From contig NZ_JAGIOG010000001.1 in the NCBI RefSeq assembly GCF_017876595.1, forward strand, positions 1,984,001 through 2,048,000: a stretch of DNA of 64,000 bases, read 5' to 3'. Shown one piece after another: positions 15,945-26,264 of this stretch. The DNA is from Aeromicrobium fastidiosum. Lineage in GTDB: Bacteria; Actinomycetota; Actinomycetes; Propionibacteriales; Nocardioidaceae. The stretch's first letter is position 1; every line of letters starts with the position of its first letter. The translations under genes were made by a program, and so were the position numbers. The notes beneath the pieces were generated by a model. That model saw only the letters and a list, made by a program, of their open reading frames with translations. It did not search any database and was not told the DNA's origin.

Positions 15945-16819
15945 GTGCGGACGCCTGCCCGGTCGACCGCCCGTTGGACGCGCTCGAGCTCGGCGCGGAC
16001 GACCGCGCCGTCCACGTCGGTGTCGCGTTCCAGCAGCACCGGCGGACCGCCGGGTCCGAGCACGTCGACGACGTGGGTCAACAGCGCCAGGACGTCGTCG
16101 GTCAGGTCGTGCGCGTGGGTGTCCCAGTAGATGCCGTCCGGGTCGGTGAACCCGCCGGCGACGTGGACGTATGCGACGTGGTCGAGCGGCATGCGGTCGA
16201 GCAGTGCGCGGGGGTCACCGCCGAGCGCCGAGCACGTCGCGTGCAGGTTGGCGACGTCGAGCAGGAACAGGCACCCGGTGGCCTCGACCAGCGCGGTGAG
16301 GAACTCGGCCTCGTCCATCGACGTCTCGGGCCACGTGAGCGTCGCGGCGATGTTCTCCAGCGCGAGTGGCACCCGCAGGGCGTCCTGGGCGATGCGCACG
16401 TTGTCGACCAGCACGGCCAGCGCGTCGGGGGTGCGGGCTCCCGGGACCAGGTGGCCGGCTTCCAGCACGTCGGCGTGCAGCCCGTCGGTGCCGCTCTCGG
16501 CCGGACCAGCACGGACGAAGGCCACGTGCTCGCTCACCAGGGGCGAGCCGGTCGCGACCGCGAGGGCCGACAGGTGGCGGAGCCGCGCCGGGTCCGGCGG
16601 TGCCCCGCCGGCCAGGCCCAGCGTCACCCCGTGCGGCACGACCGTCAGGCCCGCGCGCAGTGCCTCGACGAGCCGGGGAGGGAGGTCGTCAGGTCGGACG
16701 TTCTCGGCGACGACCTCCGAGAACGACATGCCGTGGCGGGCCAGGTCGAGCAGGTCGTCGGCGATGGCGGATCGCCATCCGGCACCCACCCCGAGGCCGG
16801 CCACGGGGGAGCGGGTCAT
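15941..16819 (-). CDS. DUF692 / MNIO-family iron oxidase (peptide-modifying)
   Basis: 292-residue TIM-barrel protein of the DUF692 (multinuclear non-heme iron oxidative) family, whose studied members (MbnB, TglH, ChrH, BufB type) modify cysteines in peptides. The family metal and active-site positions can be followed: GLGVGAGWR at the start, EVVAEN, PHGVTLGLAG, SEHVAFV, LENIAATLTW, LLDVANLHATC, YVHVAGG, DTHAHDL and LLERDTDV. So it should bind iron. The start ATG 16819 shares one base with the stop of the Gly/Cys-rich peptide gene (TGATG); a longer in-frame extension upstream is only the other frame of that gene. Substrate: most likely the peptide encoded immediately upstream. The chemistry cannot be told from sequence. 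Confidence 0.88.
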   Translation of the reverse strand: MTRSPVAGLGVGAGWRSAIADDLLDLARHGMSFSEVVAENVRPDDLPPRLVEALRAGLTVVPHGVTLGLAGGAPPDPARLRHLSALAVATGSPLVSEHVAFVRAGPAESGTDGLHADVLEAGHLVPGARTPDALAVLVDNVRIAQDALRVPLALENIAATLTWPETSMDEAEFLTALVEATGCLFLLDVANLHATCSALGGDPRALLDRMPLDHVAYVHVAGGFTDPDGIYWDTHAHDLTDDVLALLTHVVDVLGPGGPPVLLERDTDVDGAVVRAELERVQRAVDRAGVRT

Positions 16820-17088
16820 CAGCTGCCGCCGCCGCAGCCACCCCCGCCGCCGCAGCTGCTGCTGCCACCGCACGAGTGACCTCCGCCGCAGGAGTGGCCG
16901 CCGTGATGCCCTCCGCCTCCACCGCCCTCGCCGCCGCCGAAGTAGGTTCCGCCGCCGGCGGCCCCGTAGTACCCGCCGCGGCGGCGCTGCTTGCCCCACT
17001 CACCGGAGCGGTCGCGGGAGAAGAAGGCGACCCTGAACAGACCCGCGAGCACGAGCACGAGGGCGATGATGACAGCTGCTGCAACCAT
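16819..17088 (-). CDS. Membrane-anchored Gly/Cys-rich peptide, candidate MNIO substrate
   Basis: 89 residues. Residues 1-22 (VAAAVIIALVLVLAGLFRVAF) are one hydrophobic helix. Residues 23-40 are basic, and the last 50 are Gly/His/Ser/Cys-rich with four cysteines, each in an SCGGG-like or GCGGG context (HSCGGG, HSCGG, SSSCGGG, GGCGGGS). Start ATG 17088 has GGAGG 6-10 bases upstream in the complement. It is the first gene of a three-gene unit with junctions TGATG and ATGA. Larger actinobacterial membrane proteins with similar Gly/Cys tails (TIGR04222-type, from memory) also occur beside DUF692 genes; this one keeps only an anchor and the tail. Modified tail and surface exposure are inference. 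Confidence 0.75.
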   Translation of the reverse strand: MVAAAVIIALVLVLAGLFRVAFFSRDRSGEWGKQRRRGGYYGAAGGGTYFGGGEGGGGGGHHGGHSCGGGHSCGGSSSCGGGGGCGGGS

Positions 17089-17187
17089 GGGAACCTCCAG
17101 GATGCCGGTGAACCGGGGTCCGTCGCCGTTGACGTGACGTCTGACCGTGATCGTGACAGATCGTCGGGCCGTGCGGAAGGGGTCGGC

Positions 17188-17829
17188 CTACTTCGTCAGC
17201 TGGCCCGTGAACCGGCAGGTGTTGCCCGTCTCGTGCGTGCCGAACAGCTGCAGGCTCACGCTCTCGTGGGTCGTCTGGTTGGTGATGAGCCAGTCGACCC
17301 AGACCGAGTCGGAGTGCTGGAGGCCCGGCATGAACGCGGCGGAGCTCGCTCGGTCGGACACGGGTGTTCCGGTGCCGACTGCATGCGTGCCCGACAGGCG
17401 GATCGCCGAGCTGTTGGAGAAGCCGAGCAGGTTGACCTGCCCTCCCGTGCAGTGCGCGGTGAGGGAGATGTCGCCGAGCTGCAGCACCGTGACGCCGGAC
17501 GTGTTGTTGGAGACGTAGTCGATGTCGGTCGTGCCGGGCCCGGCAGCGCCCGTGGCACCCGGAGCACCTGGTGCACCGGACGGGCCGGGCACCCCGGCAG
17601 GTCCCGCTGGGCCTGCCGCGCCGGCCGGCCCCTGCACCACGACGGTCCTCTTGACCGTCTTCTTGGGGCACGTGCCGTTGGCCGCGGCACCGCGCACGAG
17701 TCCCTTGGACGTCGTGCAGACCTTGACCGACGAACCCGCCCCGGCGGCGACGGCCACGGTCCCGCCGCCGACCAGGAGGCCCGCGACGACCCCGACGGCG
17801 ACGAGGACGGACGAACGTGAGGGGCGCAT
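17188..17829 (-). CDS. Secreted or anchored collagen-like repeat protein
   Basis: 213 residues. An N-terminal hydrophobic segment ([25 protein letters not shown]) acts as signal peptide or anchor. It is followed by a Cys-containing stretch ([22 protein letters not shown]), then about eleven Gly-X-Y triplets (from [16 protein letters not shown] to GATGAAGPG), and a 110-residue C-terminal beta-rich domain with two more cysteines ([13 protein letters not shown]). That layout (signal, short domain, collagen-like stalk, globular head) is common in actinobacterial surface proteins of unknown function. ATG 17829 is chosen because the signal peptide begins there; upstream in-frame residues overlap the icd promoter. 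It is transcribed toward the DUF692 operon, so cotranscription cannot be excluded. Confidence 0.75.
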   Translation of the reverse strand: MRPSRSSVLVAVGVVAGLLVGGGTVAVAAGAGSSVKVCTTSKGLVRGAAANGTCPKKTVKRTVVVQGPAGAAGPAGPAGVPGPSGAPGAPGATGAAGPGTTDIDYVSNNTSGVTVLQLGDISLTAHCTGGQVNLLGFSNSSAIRLSGTHAVGTGTPVSDRASSAAFMPGLQHSDSVWVDWLITNQTTHESVSLQLFGTHETGNTCRFTGQLTK

Positions 17830-18016
17830 GCCCCCAGTGTCACCGCGGCCGTCCCCGAGGGTGGGCGATCGCGGCAGGAAGGGGGAAAACCCCACCACCC
17901 GGGCCGCAGGACGCCCCATCGCCACCCGGGGCCCGTGGGTTATCTTGATGTCAAAGGATTTTTTCGCCCGTCCCGATGCGGGAGTCGGGCACCCACACGT
18001 AGGAGCTGCCGCACTC

Positions 18017-20242
<2,226 letters not shown>

Positions 20243-20273
20243 GCCGCGGCGCGGCGGACGCGTCATAGTCCGC

Positions 20274-20348
20274 GAGCCACCTTCTCTCATGAGTGTGGAC
20301 GGAACCTGACGGAACCGTCCGCGTCCGGCTCATGGATGAAGGTGGCTC
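20274..20348 (+). promoter_or_regulatory. Folded 5' leader that pairs with the ribosome-binding site
   Basis: Three nested, perfectly paired stems: GAGCCACCTT (20274-20283) with AAGGTGGCTC (20339-20348), CATGAG (20288-20293) with CTCATG (20329-20334), GGACGG (20297-20302) with CCGTCC (20315-20320), closed by a 12-base loop. The 3' outer arm contains the ribosome-binding site AAGGTGG and ends at the base before the GTG start, so folding would block initiation. It could also act as the icd terminator. Confidence 0.6.
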
Positions 20349-21011
20349 GTGAAGAAGCTCGTAGGTGCGTTTGGAGTGACGGCCGTCGCGGCGGCCCTGC
20401 TGATCGGGCCGTCGTCGGTGACGCGGGCCGAGAGCGCGCAGGTGCCCAACGTGGCGGTGGCCGGGAGCCCGGCCGTCGGGTCGACGCTGCAGGTCGTCCC
20501 CGCCGCGTGGGGCACGCCGCCCACGCGGCGCGTCTACGAGTGGCTGCGCGACGGCGAGGGCGACGTGCTGAGCAACGAGCCCACCTACACGCTGACCGAC
20601 GACGACGTTGGCCACACGATGGTCGTGGTCGAGCGGGTGTGGTTCGGCACCACCGAGGACGAGACCTCGTCCGCGCCGGTGGTCGCCGCCGAGCCGTCCG
20701 CGCCCGTGGCGGCACCTGCTCCGGCCGAGGTGCTCGCCTCGGCCGTCAACGTCCGCCGTCCCACGGTCAAGGGCTCGCCCAAGGTCGGCAAGAAGCTCGC
20801 CGTCCGCTCCAAGGGCACGTGGACGGCACCGGGTCACCGGTTCACGTACCAGTGGCTGCGCAACGGCAAGGTCATCAAGAAGGCGACGAGGACGACGTAC
20901 CGGCTCACAGCCAAGGACCGCCGCAAGAAGATCAGCGTGCGGGTCTCGGCCAGCCGGGCCGGGCTGCCGACCGTGTCGGCCACGAGCTCGAGGACCAAGG
21001 CCGTCCGGTGA
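20349..21011 (+). CDS. Secreted protein with two Ig-like repeat modules
   Basis: 220 residues. A signal peptide at 1-27 (MKKLVGAFGVTAVAAALLIG, cleavage near TRAESA) precedes two related modules of about 80-90 residues. Each has a VxGSPxVGxxLxV opening and a Trp-Leu-Arg central strand (YEWLRDGEGD; YQWLRNGKVIKK), separated by an Ala/Pro linker. This pattern is typical of repeats that hang on larger actinobacterial surface proteins; here they stand alone without a catalytic domain. The second module is strongly basic (KKATRTTYRLTAKDRRKK). Start GTG 20349 follows AAGGTGG by three bases. The folded leader makes regulation at translation likely. Function unknown. Confidence 0.75.
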   Translation: MKKLVGAFGVTAVAAALLIGPSSVTRAESAQVPNVAVAGSPAVGSTLQVVPAAWGTPPTRRVYEWLRDGEGDVLSNEPTYTLTDDDVGHTMVVVERVWFGTTEDETSSAPVVAAEPSAPVAAPAPAEVLASAVNVRRPTVKGSPKVGKKLAVRSKGTWTAPGHRFTYQWLRNGKVIKKATRTTYRLTAKDRRKKISVRVSASRAGLPTVSATSSRTKAVR

Positions 21012-21087
21012 CCTCGGCCGCGCGGTGTGACCCACTGCGCAGGCGCTCGATGGAAGGTTTCGCGGGTCCAGGCACTTGAATGAACGT

Positions 21088-22308
21088 GTGACCGCCCTCG
21101 ACACGAACACCCGCCCGCGCACGCGCCACGTCAGCCTGGCGCTGATCGCCCTCGCCCTCGGCGGCTTCGCGATCGGCACCACCGAGTTCATGACGATGGG
21201 GCTGCTCGAGGAGATCGCGGCGGGCATCGACCGCACCAACGCCGAGACGGGGCACATCATCACGGCCTACGCCTTCGGCGTCGTCGTGGGAGCACCCGTC
21301 ATCGTGTCGCTGGGTGCCCGTCTGCCGAAGAAGGAGCTGGCCATCGGGCTGATCCTGGCGCTCGGCGTCGGCAACGCGATCACGGCCGTCGCGAGCGGCT
21401 ACCTGCCCGTCATGGCGGCGCGGTTCGTCGCCGGTCTGCCGCACGGTGCCTACTTCGGCGTGGCCTCGTTGCTGGCCGCGTCGCTGGTGCGTCCCGAGCT
21501 GCGCGGCCGGGCGATCAGCTCGGTCATGCTGGGGCTGTCGGTGGCGACGGTGGCCGGCGTCCCTGCCAGCACCCTCCTGGGCCAGACCCTGGGGTGGCGC
21601 AGCGCGTACTGGGCCGTGCTGGTCATCGCGATCGCCGCGGCCGTCATGATCTTCGTGTTCGTCCCGCACTCGCCGGCCAACACCGACGCGTCGGTGCGCG
21701 GCGAGCTCGCGGCGCTCAAGCGTCCCCAGGTGCTGTTCGCGGTCTCCGCCGGCATGGTCGGATTCGGGGGCCTGTTCGCGATGTACAGCTACATCGCGCC
21801 GATGGTCACCAAGGTCATGGACCTCTCGGACGCGTGGGTCGCCGCGTTCACGCTGGCCTTCGGCATCGGATCGGTGCTGGGCTCGTGGGGAGCCGGCATC
21901 CTGGCCGACTGGGACGTCGAGCGTTCGGTCGTCGGCGGGTTCATCGCCACGGCGCTGGTGCTCGTGGCCTTCTACTACTCGGCCCCCTACGTCGTCCCGG
22001 CTCTGCTGCTGGTCGTCGGGGTCGGTGCGCTCGGTTCGATCGTCGCGATCAACCTGCAGATCCGCCTGATGGACGCAGCGGGGGACGCCCAGATGCTGGG
22101 AGCGGCGCTCAACCACTCGGCCCTCAACATCGCCAACGGCCTCGGTGCCTTCTTCGGCTCGATCATCATCTCGGCCGGCTACGGCTACCGCGCCACCAGC
22201 TGGGTCGGCGTGGTGCTGGCGAGCCTTGGCCTGCTGATCTTCGTCGCGGGCATCGCCTTCCAGCGCCGGACGGCTGCGTCGTCGAGGCCGCTGACTCCTG
22301 TCGGCTGA
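21088..22308 (+). CDS. MFS transporter, DHA1 / AraJ-like efflux type
   Basis: About 406 residues and twelve predicted membrane helices. The N-terminal motif GGFAIGTTEFMTMGLLEEI is characteristic of the DHA1 sugar-efflux/chloramphenicol-export subfamily (GTTEFxxMGLL). LGARLPKKELAIGL is the loop 2-3 motif. GTG 21088 is chosen; TTG 21076 is also in frame, and no clear ribosome-binding site separates them. The gene is monocistronic: a secreted protein gene lies upstream and a 17-base terminator stem 18 bases past the stop. Substrate unknown. Confidence 0.88.
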   Translation: MTALDTNTRPRTRHVSLALIALALGGFAIGTTEFMTMGLLEEIAAGIDRTNAETGHIITAYAFGVVVGAPVIVSLGARLPKKELAIGLILALGVGNAITAVASGYLPVMAARFVAGLPHGAYFGVASLLAASLVRPELRGRAISSVMLGLSVATVAGVPASTLLGQTLGWRSAYWAVLVIAIAAAVMIFVFVPHSPANTDASVRGELAALKRPQVLFAVSAGMVGFGGLFAMYSYIAPMVTKVMDLSDAWVAAFTLAFGIGSVLGSWGAGILADWDVERSVVGGFIATALVLVAFYYSAPYVVPALLLVVGVGALGSIVAINLQIRLMDAAGDAQMLGAALNHSALNIANGLGAFFGSIIISAGYGYRATSWVGVVLASLGLLIFVAGIAFQRRTAASSRPLTPVG

Positions 22309-22325
22309 CGGGGTGACCCCGAAAT

Positions 22326-22365
22326 CCGACACTCCACCCCGGATGCAACCGGGGTGGAGTGTCGG
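22326..22365. terminator. Bidirectional terminator between MFS gene and cysA
   Basis: Perfect 17-base stem (22326-22342 with 22349-22365), loop ATGCAA. It lies between convergent genes. Confidence 0.8.
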
Positions 22366-22431
22366 GTTCCTGTGCGAGGCCGTGCAGATTCCGGGGTGAA
22401 CCTGGGAATCCACGCCCTCCCCGGAGCGGGG

Positions 22432-23403
22432 TCAGCTGCTGATGACGGTCTCGGCCCCGGCGCGGGGGCGCAGCCACACCTGGTCGCCCTCGTGCAGCTG
22501 CAGCGCCGTGGCCTCCGTGCGGGTCACGATGACCTGAACCGGGTCGGGGTGCAGCACGTCGTCCGGCGTGATCTCGAGCCGGATCTCGAAGCCGACCCGC
22601 GTCCACCGGGTGATGCGTCCCGTCGCCGTGGCGGCGTGCTCGTAGCGCGTGATGTCGATGTCGTGCGGCCGGATGAGCTTGTTGCCGAGACGGGTGACAG
22701 GTCCGAGGAACGACAGCACGAACTCGCTGGCCGGACGGTCGTAGAGGTCGTCGGGCGTGCCGATCTGCTCGATGCGGCCCTCGTTGATGACCACGAGGTT
22801 GTCGGAGACCTCGAGGGCCTCCTCCTGGTCGTGCGTGACGAACACCGTCGTGACGTGCACCTCGTCGTGCAGGCGGCGCAGCCACTCGCGCAGCTCCTTG
22901 CGCACCTTGGCGTCGAGCGCGCCGAACGGCTCGTCGAGCAGCAGCACGCTGGGCTCGATCGCGAGCGCCCGGGCCAGGGCCATGCGCTGCCGCTGCCCGC
23001 CCGAGAGCTGGGACGGCAGCCGGTGCGAGAACTGCTCGAGGTGCACGAGGCGCAGCAGCTCGGCGACCCGGCGCTTGACCTCGTCCTTGGGCTTCTTGCG
23101 GATCTCGAGGCCGAAGGCGACGTTCTTCTCGACCGTCATGTGCTTGAACGCGGCGTAGTGCTGGAACACGAAGCCCACGTTGCGCTTCTGCGCCGGCAGG
23201 CCGGTCGCGTCGAGGCCCTCGATCTCGATCGTCCCGCTGTCGGACGTCTCGAGGCCCGCGATGATGCGCAGCAGCGTCGACTTGCCGCCGCCGCTCGGAC
23301 CGAGCAGCGCCGTCAGCTGTCCGCTGGGGATGCTGAGGTCGATGTCCTGCAGCGCCACGAAGTCGCCGAAGTTCTTGTTGACGCCCCGGATCTCGATGCT
23401 CAT
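22432..23403 (-). CDS. cysA: Sulfate/thiosulfate ABC importer, ATPase
   Basis: ATPase of the CysTWA sulfate importer. 323 residues. Walker A is [10 protein letters not shown], the Q-loop is [13 protein letters not shown], the signature LSGGQRQR, Walker [14 protein letters not shown], and the switch His is in [10 protein letters not shown]. The C-terminal TOBE-like part starts near residue 240 ([12 protein letters not shown]), the segment that distinguishes CysA from other importer ATPases. It is the last gene of the sbp-cysT-cysW-cysA operon, 24 bases after cysW. Confidence 0.92.
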   Translation of the reverse strand: MSIEIRGVNKNFGDFVALQDIDLSIPSGQLTALLGPSGGGKSTLLRIIAGLETSDSGTIEIEGLDATGLPAQKRNVGFVFQHYAAFKHMTVEKNVAFGLEIRKKPKDEVKRRVAELLRLVHLEQFSHRLPSQLSGGQRQRMALARALAIEPSVLLLDEPFGALDAKVRKELREWLRRLHDEVHVTTVFVTHDQEEALEVSDNLVVINEGRIEQIGTPDDLYDRPASEFVLSFLGPVTRLGNKLIRPHDIDITRYEHAATATGRITRWTRVGFEIRLEITPDDVLHPDPVQVIVTRTEATALQLHEGDQVWLRPRAGAETVISS

Positions 23404-23409
23404 CGGTGA

Positions 23410-23442
23410 TCAGTCCCCATCAGTGCTTCAGTCCCCATCAGT
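23410..23442. repeat. 15-base tandem duplication spanning the cysW stop
   Basis: TCAGTCCCCATCAGT occurs at 23410-23424 and again at 23428-23442, period 18. The second copy contains the cysW stop codon and final residues; the first forms the cysW-cysA spacer. Confidence 0.7.
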
Positions 23443-24258
23443 CTCGTCCTTGGGTCGAAGGATGGTCACGACGACGAGCGCCGCGACCGCGATCAGTGCG
23501 AGCAGGAACGACGTCGCGTACGCGGAGCCCTGCTCGAAGTCCTGGTACTTCTCCTCGACGACCAGGGTGGCCGTCTGGGTCTGCTGGGCGATGTTGCCCG
23601 ACACGACCTTGACCGCGCCGAACTCGCCGAGGGCGCGGGCCAGGCTCAGCACGACGCCGTAGACGAGCGCCCACTTGATCGACGGCAGCGTGATGCGCCA
23701 GAACGTCTGCCACGGGCCGGCGCCGAGGCTCGTGGCGGCCTGCTCCTGCTCGGTGCCGATCTCCTGCAGCACCGGCACGATCTCGCGGATCACGAGCGGC
23801 AGGCTGACGAACGCGGTCGCCATGACGATGCCGGGGGTCGCGAAGGCGATCTGCAGGCCGGCGTCCTCGAGGGCCGGGCCGAACGTGCCGTTGTTGCCGC
23901 CGTAGGCGAGCAGCAGGGCCAGGCCGACCACGACGGGGGAGACCGACAGGGGCAGGTCGATCAGGGCCGACAGGACGCGGCGTCCCGGGAACTCGTAGCG
24001 CACGAGCAGCAGCGAGATGCCGACGCCGAAGACGGTGTTGATCGCGACGGCCCACAGGGCGACGACGACGGTGAGCTGCAACGCGTCGGTGACCACCGGA
24101 TCGGTCAGGGCGGTCTGCAGGTTGTCGAGGCCGCCCTCGAACGTCTTCTGCACGACCAGCGCGACGGGCCAGATGACCAGCAGGAACAGATAGGCCACGA
24201 CGATCAGCCGGCGGACGTACGTGCCGGCGGTGCGGGGCTCTGCGGCGCGGCTAGCCAC
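23428..24258 (-). CDS. cysW: Sulfate ABC importer, permease CysW
   Basis: 276 residues, six membrane helices. The cytoplasmic EAA loop that docks the ATPase is present (EQEQAATSLGAGPWQTFWRI, then LPSIKWALVYG). PVALVVQKTFEGG and SPVVVGLALLLAYG match CysW. GTG 24258 overlaps the cysT stop by 8 bases. It should pair with CysT as a heterodimer. Confidence 0.92.
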   Translation of the reverse strand: MASRAAEPRTAGTYVRRLIVVAYLFLLVIWPVALVVQKTFEGGLDNLQTALTDPVVTDALQLTVVVALWAVAINTVFGVGISLLLVRYEFPGRRVLSALIDLPLSVSPVVVGLALLLAYGGNNGTFGPALEDAGLQIAFATPGIVMATAFVSLPLVIREIVPVLQEIGTEQEQAATSLGAGPWQTFWRITLPSIKWALVYGVVLSLARALGEFGAVKVVSGNIAQQTQTATLVVEEKYQDFEQGSAYATSFLLALIAVAALVVVTILRPKDETDGD

Positions 24259-25105
24259 GACGGGCCACCCAGCTCGACAGGACCTGGAGCAGGACGATCG
24301 CGGCCAGGGCGACCAGCAGCAGGATCGTCGCGACGGACGCGGCGGCGGCCTCGTTGCCGTTCTCGATGTAGGTCAGGATGCGCACCGACGCGACCTCCGT
24401 CTTGAGCGGCAGGTTGCCCGACAGCAGCACGAACGATCCGTACTCGCTGATCCCGCGCGCGAACGACAGCGCGGCACCGGCGGTGATCGCCGGCGCGAGG
24501 CTCGGCAGGATGATGCGGCGCAGCGTCGTGAACCGGCTGGCCCCGAGCGACGCGGCGGCCTCCTCGACGTCCCGGTCGAGCTCCATCAGCACGGGCTGCA
24601 CCGTGCGGACCACGAAGGGCAGCGTCACGAACAGCAGGGCCAGGAACACCGAGCGGCCCGTGTTGGCGACGTTGATGCCCAGCGGGCTGTCCGGCCCGTA
24701 GAGGCTCAGCAGCACGAGGCCGGCGACGATCGTCGGCAGGGCGAACGGGATGTCGATGACGACCTCGAGCAGGCGCTTGCCCGGGAAGGTGTCGCGCACG
24801 AGCACCCACGCGATGAGCGTCCCCATGACGACGTTGATCGCCGTCACGTACAGGGCCTGCAGCACCGTGAGGCGCAGTGCCGCCGCGGTCTGCGGGTTGG
24901 TCAGCGTCTGGCGGAATGTCTCCCAGCCACCGTCGACCGACTGGATCACGACGAGGCACAGCGGGATCAGGACCAGGATGCTGAACCATGTCAACGCGAT
25001 CCCCAGGCCGATGCCCGAGGACCGCGTCAGCGTGGACTGTCGCCTGCCCCGGGCACGGCGCCTACGCGCGGTGCCCGGGGCGAGGGAGGGTGCGTCGATC
25101 GTCAC
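24251..25105 (-). CDS. cysT: Sulfate ABC importer, permease CysT (CysU)
   Basis: 284 residues, six membrane helices. EAA loop: DVEEAAASLGASRFTTLRRI, then LPSLAPAITAG. A basic N-terminus (RRRRARGRRQ) precedes helix 1. The region FALPTIVAGLVLLSLYGPDSPLG is characteristic of sulfate permeases. GTG 25105 overlaps the stop of the binding-protein gene by 4 bases. Confidence 0.92.
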   Translation of the reverse strand: MTIDAPSLAPGTARRRRARGRRQSTLTRSSGIGLGIALTWFSILVLIPLCLVVIQSVDGGWETFRQTLTNPQTAAALRLTVLQALYVTAINVVMGTLIAWVLVRDTFPGKRLLEVVIDIPFALPTIVAGLVLLSLYGPDSPLGINVANTGRSVFLALLFVTLPFVVRTVQPVLMELDRDVEEAAASLGASRFTTLRRIILPSLAPAITAGAALSFARGISEYGSFVLLSGNLPLKTEVASVRILTYIENGNEAAAASVATILLLVALAAIVLLQVLSSWVARRG

Positions 25106-26136
25106 GACTTGCCGGAGGCCGCGATGATCTTGGTGATGATGCCGTCGTTCTCGTCGAAGAACTTCTTGTTGGTGGCCCCCCAGCCGCCGAAGGTCGTGTC
25201 GATCGTGGCGAGGTCGTCGATCGCCGGGAAGGGGTCGGACGGGTCGTTGGCGCCCTCGACGTCACCGACGTCGACGCCGCTGACGCCCTCGACGGGGCGG
25301 AAGCCGAACTGGGCGAAGATCTTCTGCCCGGCTGCGCTCTCGCCGAACGCCAGGAACTTCTTGGCGGCGGCGGGGGCCTTGGTCGTCACGGCACCCGGGT
25401 TCTGGATCAGGAGGTTCTTCTTCGGCACGACGTAGTCGATGTCCTCACCCTGCTGACGCGCGAAGATCGCCTCGTTCTCGTACGACAGCAGCACGTCGCC
25501 GGTGCCGCCCTGGAAGGCGGTGGTGGCGTCGCGACCGCTGCCCGGCAGCGCCTCGACGTTGGCGAAGACCTTCTTGAGGTACGCCTCGGCGTCGGCCTCG
25601 CTGGCACCGTTGGCGATCTGCTCCTGGTAGGCCGCCAGGATGTTCCAGCGGGCCGATCCCGAGGAGCCCGGATTGGGCGTCACGATGCCGATGCCGGGCT
25701 TGGCGAGATCGGCGAAGGACTGGATGTTCTTGGGGTTGCCCTTGCGCACGATGATCGACACGACCGAGGTCGACAGGATGCCCTTCGTCGCGGTCTGGTC
25801 CCAGTCCTTGGCGACGAGGCCCTCGTCGACGAGGCGCGTCGTGTCGGGGGTCAGTGAGAAGTGCGTGACATCGGCCTTGAGCCCGCTGACGACGGCGCGG
25901 CTCTGGTCGCCCGAGGCGCCGTACGACTCCCTGAACGTGATGCCCTTGCCGTCGGCCGTCTTCTCGAACGCCTTCTGCAGGGCACCGTCGGCCGCCTTGG
26001 GGACGGAGTAGGCGACCAGGGACAGCTGCGTCGAGCCGCCGGTGGTGTCGCTGCCTCCACCACACGCGCCCAGCACCGCGGCGCTCAGGGACACGGCGAC
26101 GGCGGTCGCGACACGCTTGCGGGAGAAGATCCTCAT
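25102..26136 (-). CDS. sbp: Sulfate-binding lipoprotein of the ABC importer
   Basis: 344-residue extracytoplasmic solute-binding protein of the Sbp/CysP family. The signal peptide ends in a lipobox (AVLGAC, Cys25), so it is membrane-tethered. Family blocks: LVAYSVPKAA, SYGASGDQSRAV, LKADVTHFSLTPDT, SIIVRKGNPK, PNPGSSGSARWNILAAY, GTGDVLLSYENEA. It begins the sulfate operon. ATG 26136 is chosen because the signal peptide starts there; the upstream in-frame ATG 26184 would add 16 residues before it. A 37-base inverted repeat upstream (26220-26256) is a candidate operator. Confidence 0.93.
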   Translation of the reverse strand: MRIFSRKRVATAVAVSLSAAVLGACGGGSDTTGGSTQLSLVAYSVPKAADGALQKAFEKTADGKGITFRESYGASGDQSRAVVSGLKADVTHFSLTPDTTRLVDEGLVAKDWDQTATKGILSTSVVSIIVRKGNPKNIQSFADLAKPGIGIVTPNPGSSGSARWNILAAYQEQIANGASEADAEAYLKKVFANVEALPGSGRDATTAFQGGTGDVLLSYENEAIFARQQGEDIDYVVPKKNLLIQNPGAVTTKAPAAAKKFLAFGESAAGQKIFAQFGFRPVEGVSGVDVGDVEGANDPSDPFPAIDDLATIDTTFGGWGATNKKFFDENDGIITKIIAASGKS

Positions 26137-26219
26137 GGTCGTTCCTCGGGGGGTCCAGGCACGCCACCGTGGCGCGCTTCGCACCTCAAACTAAGGGAGT
26201 CGCGGAGGCACTTCGGACG

Positions 26220-26256
26220 ATCTCACGATGTGGGACATCCCGACACATCCTGAGAT
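26220..26256. promoter_or_regulatory. Imperfect inverted repeat between dedA-like gene and sulfate operon
   Basis: Arms 26220-26232 and 26244-26256 pair at 12 of 13 positions (ATCTCACGATGTG against its complement) around 11 bases. It lies 84 bases upstream of the sbp start and 8 bases past the DedA stop, so it is either a sulfate-operon operator or the DedA terminator. It is less GC-rich than the terminators elsewhere in the window, which leans towards a protein site. Confidence 0.4.
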
Positions 26257-26264
26257 GGCGTCGC

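Noticed and set aside
16820..16999. A longer start for the DUF692 enzyme that would add 60 residues
   Set aside because: The added part is pure Arg/Leu from the alternate frame of the Gly/Cys peptide gene; homology begins at the ATG 16819.
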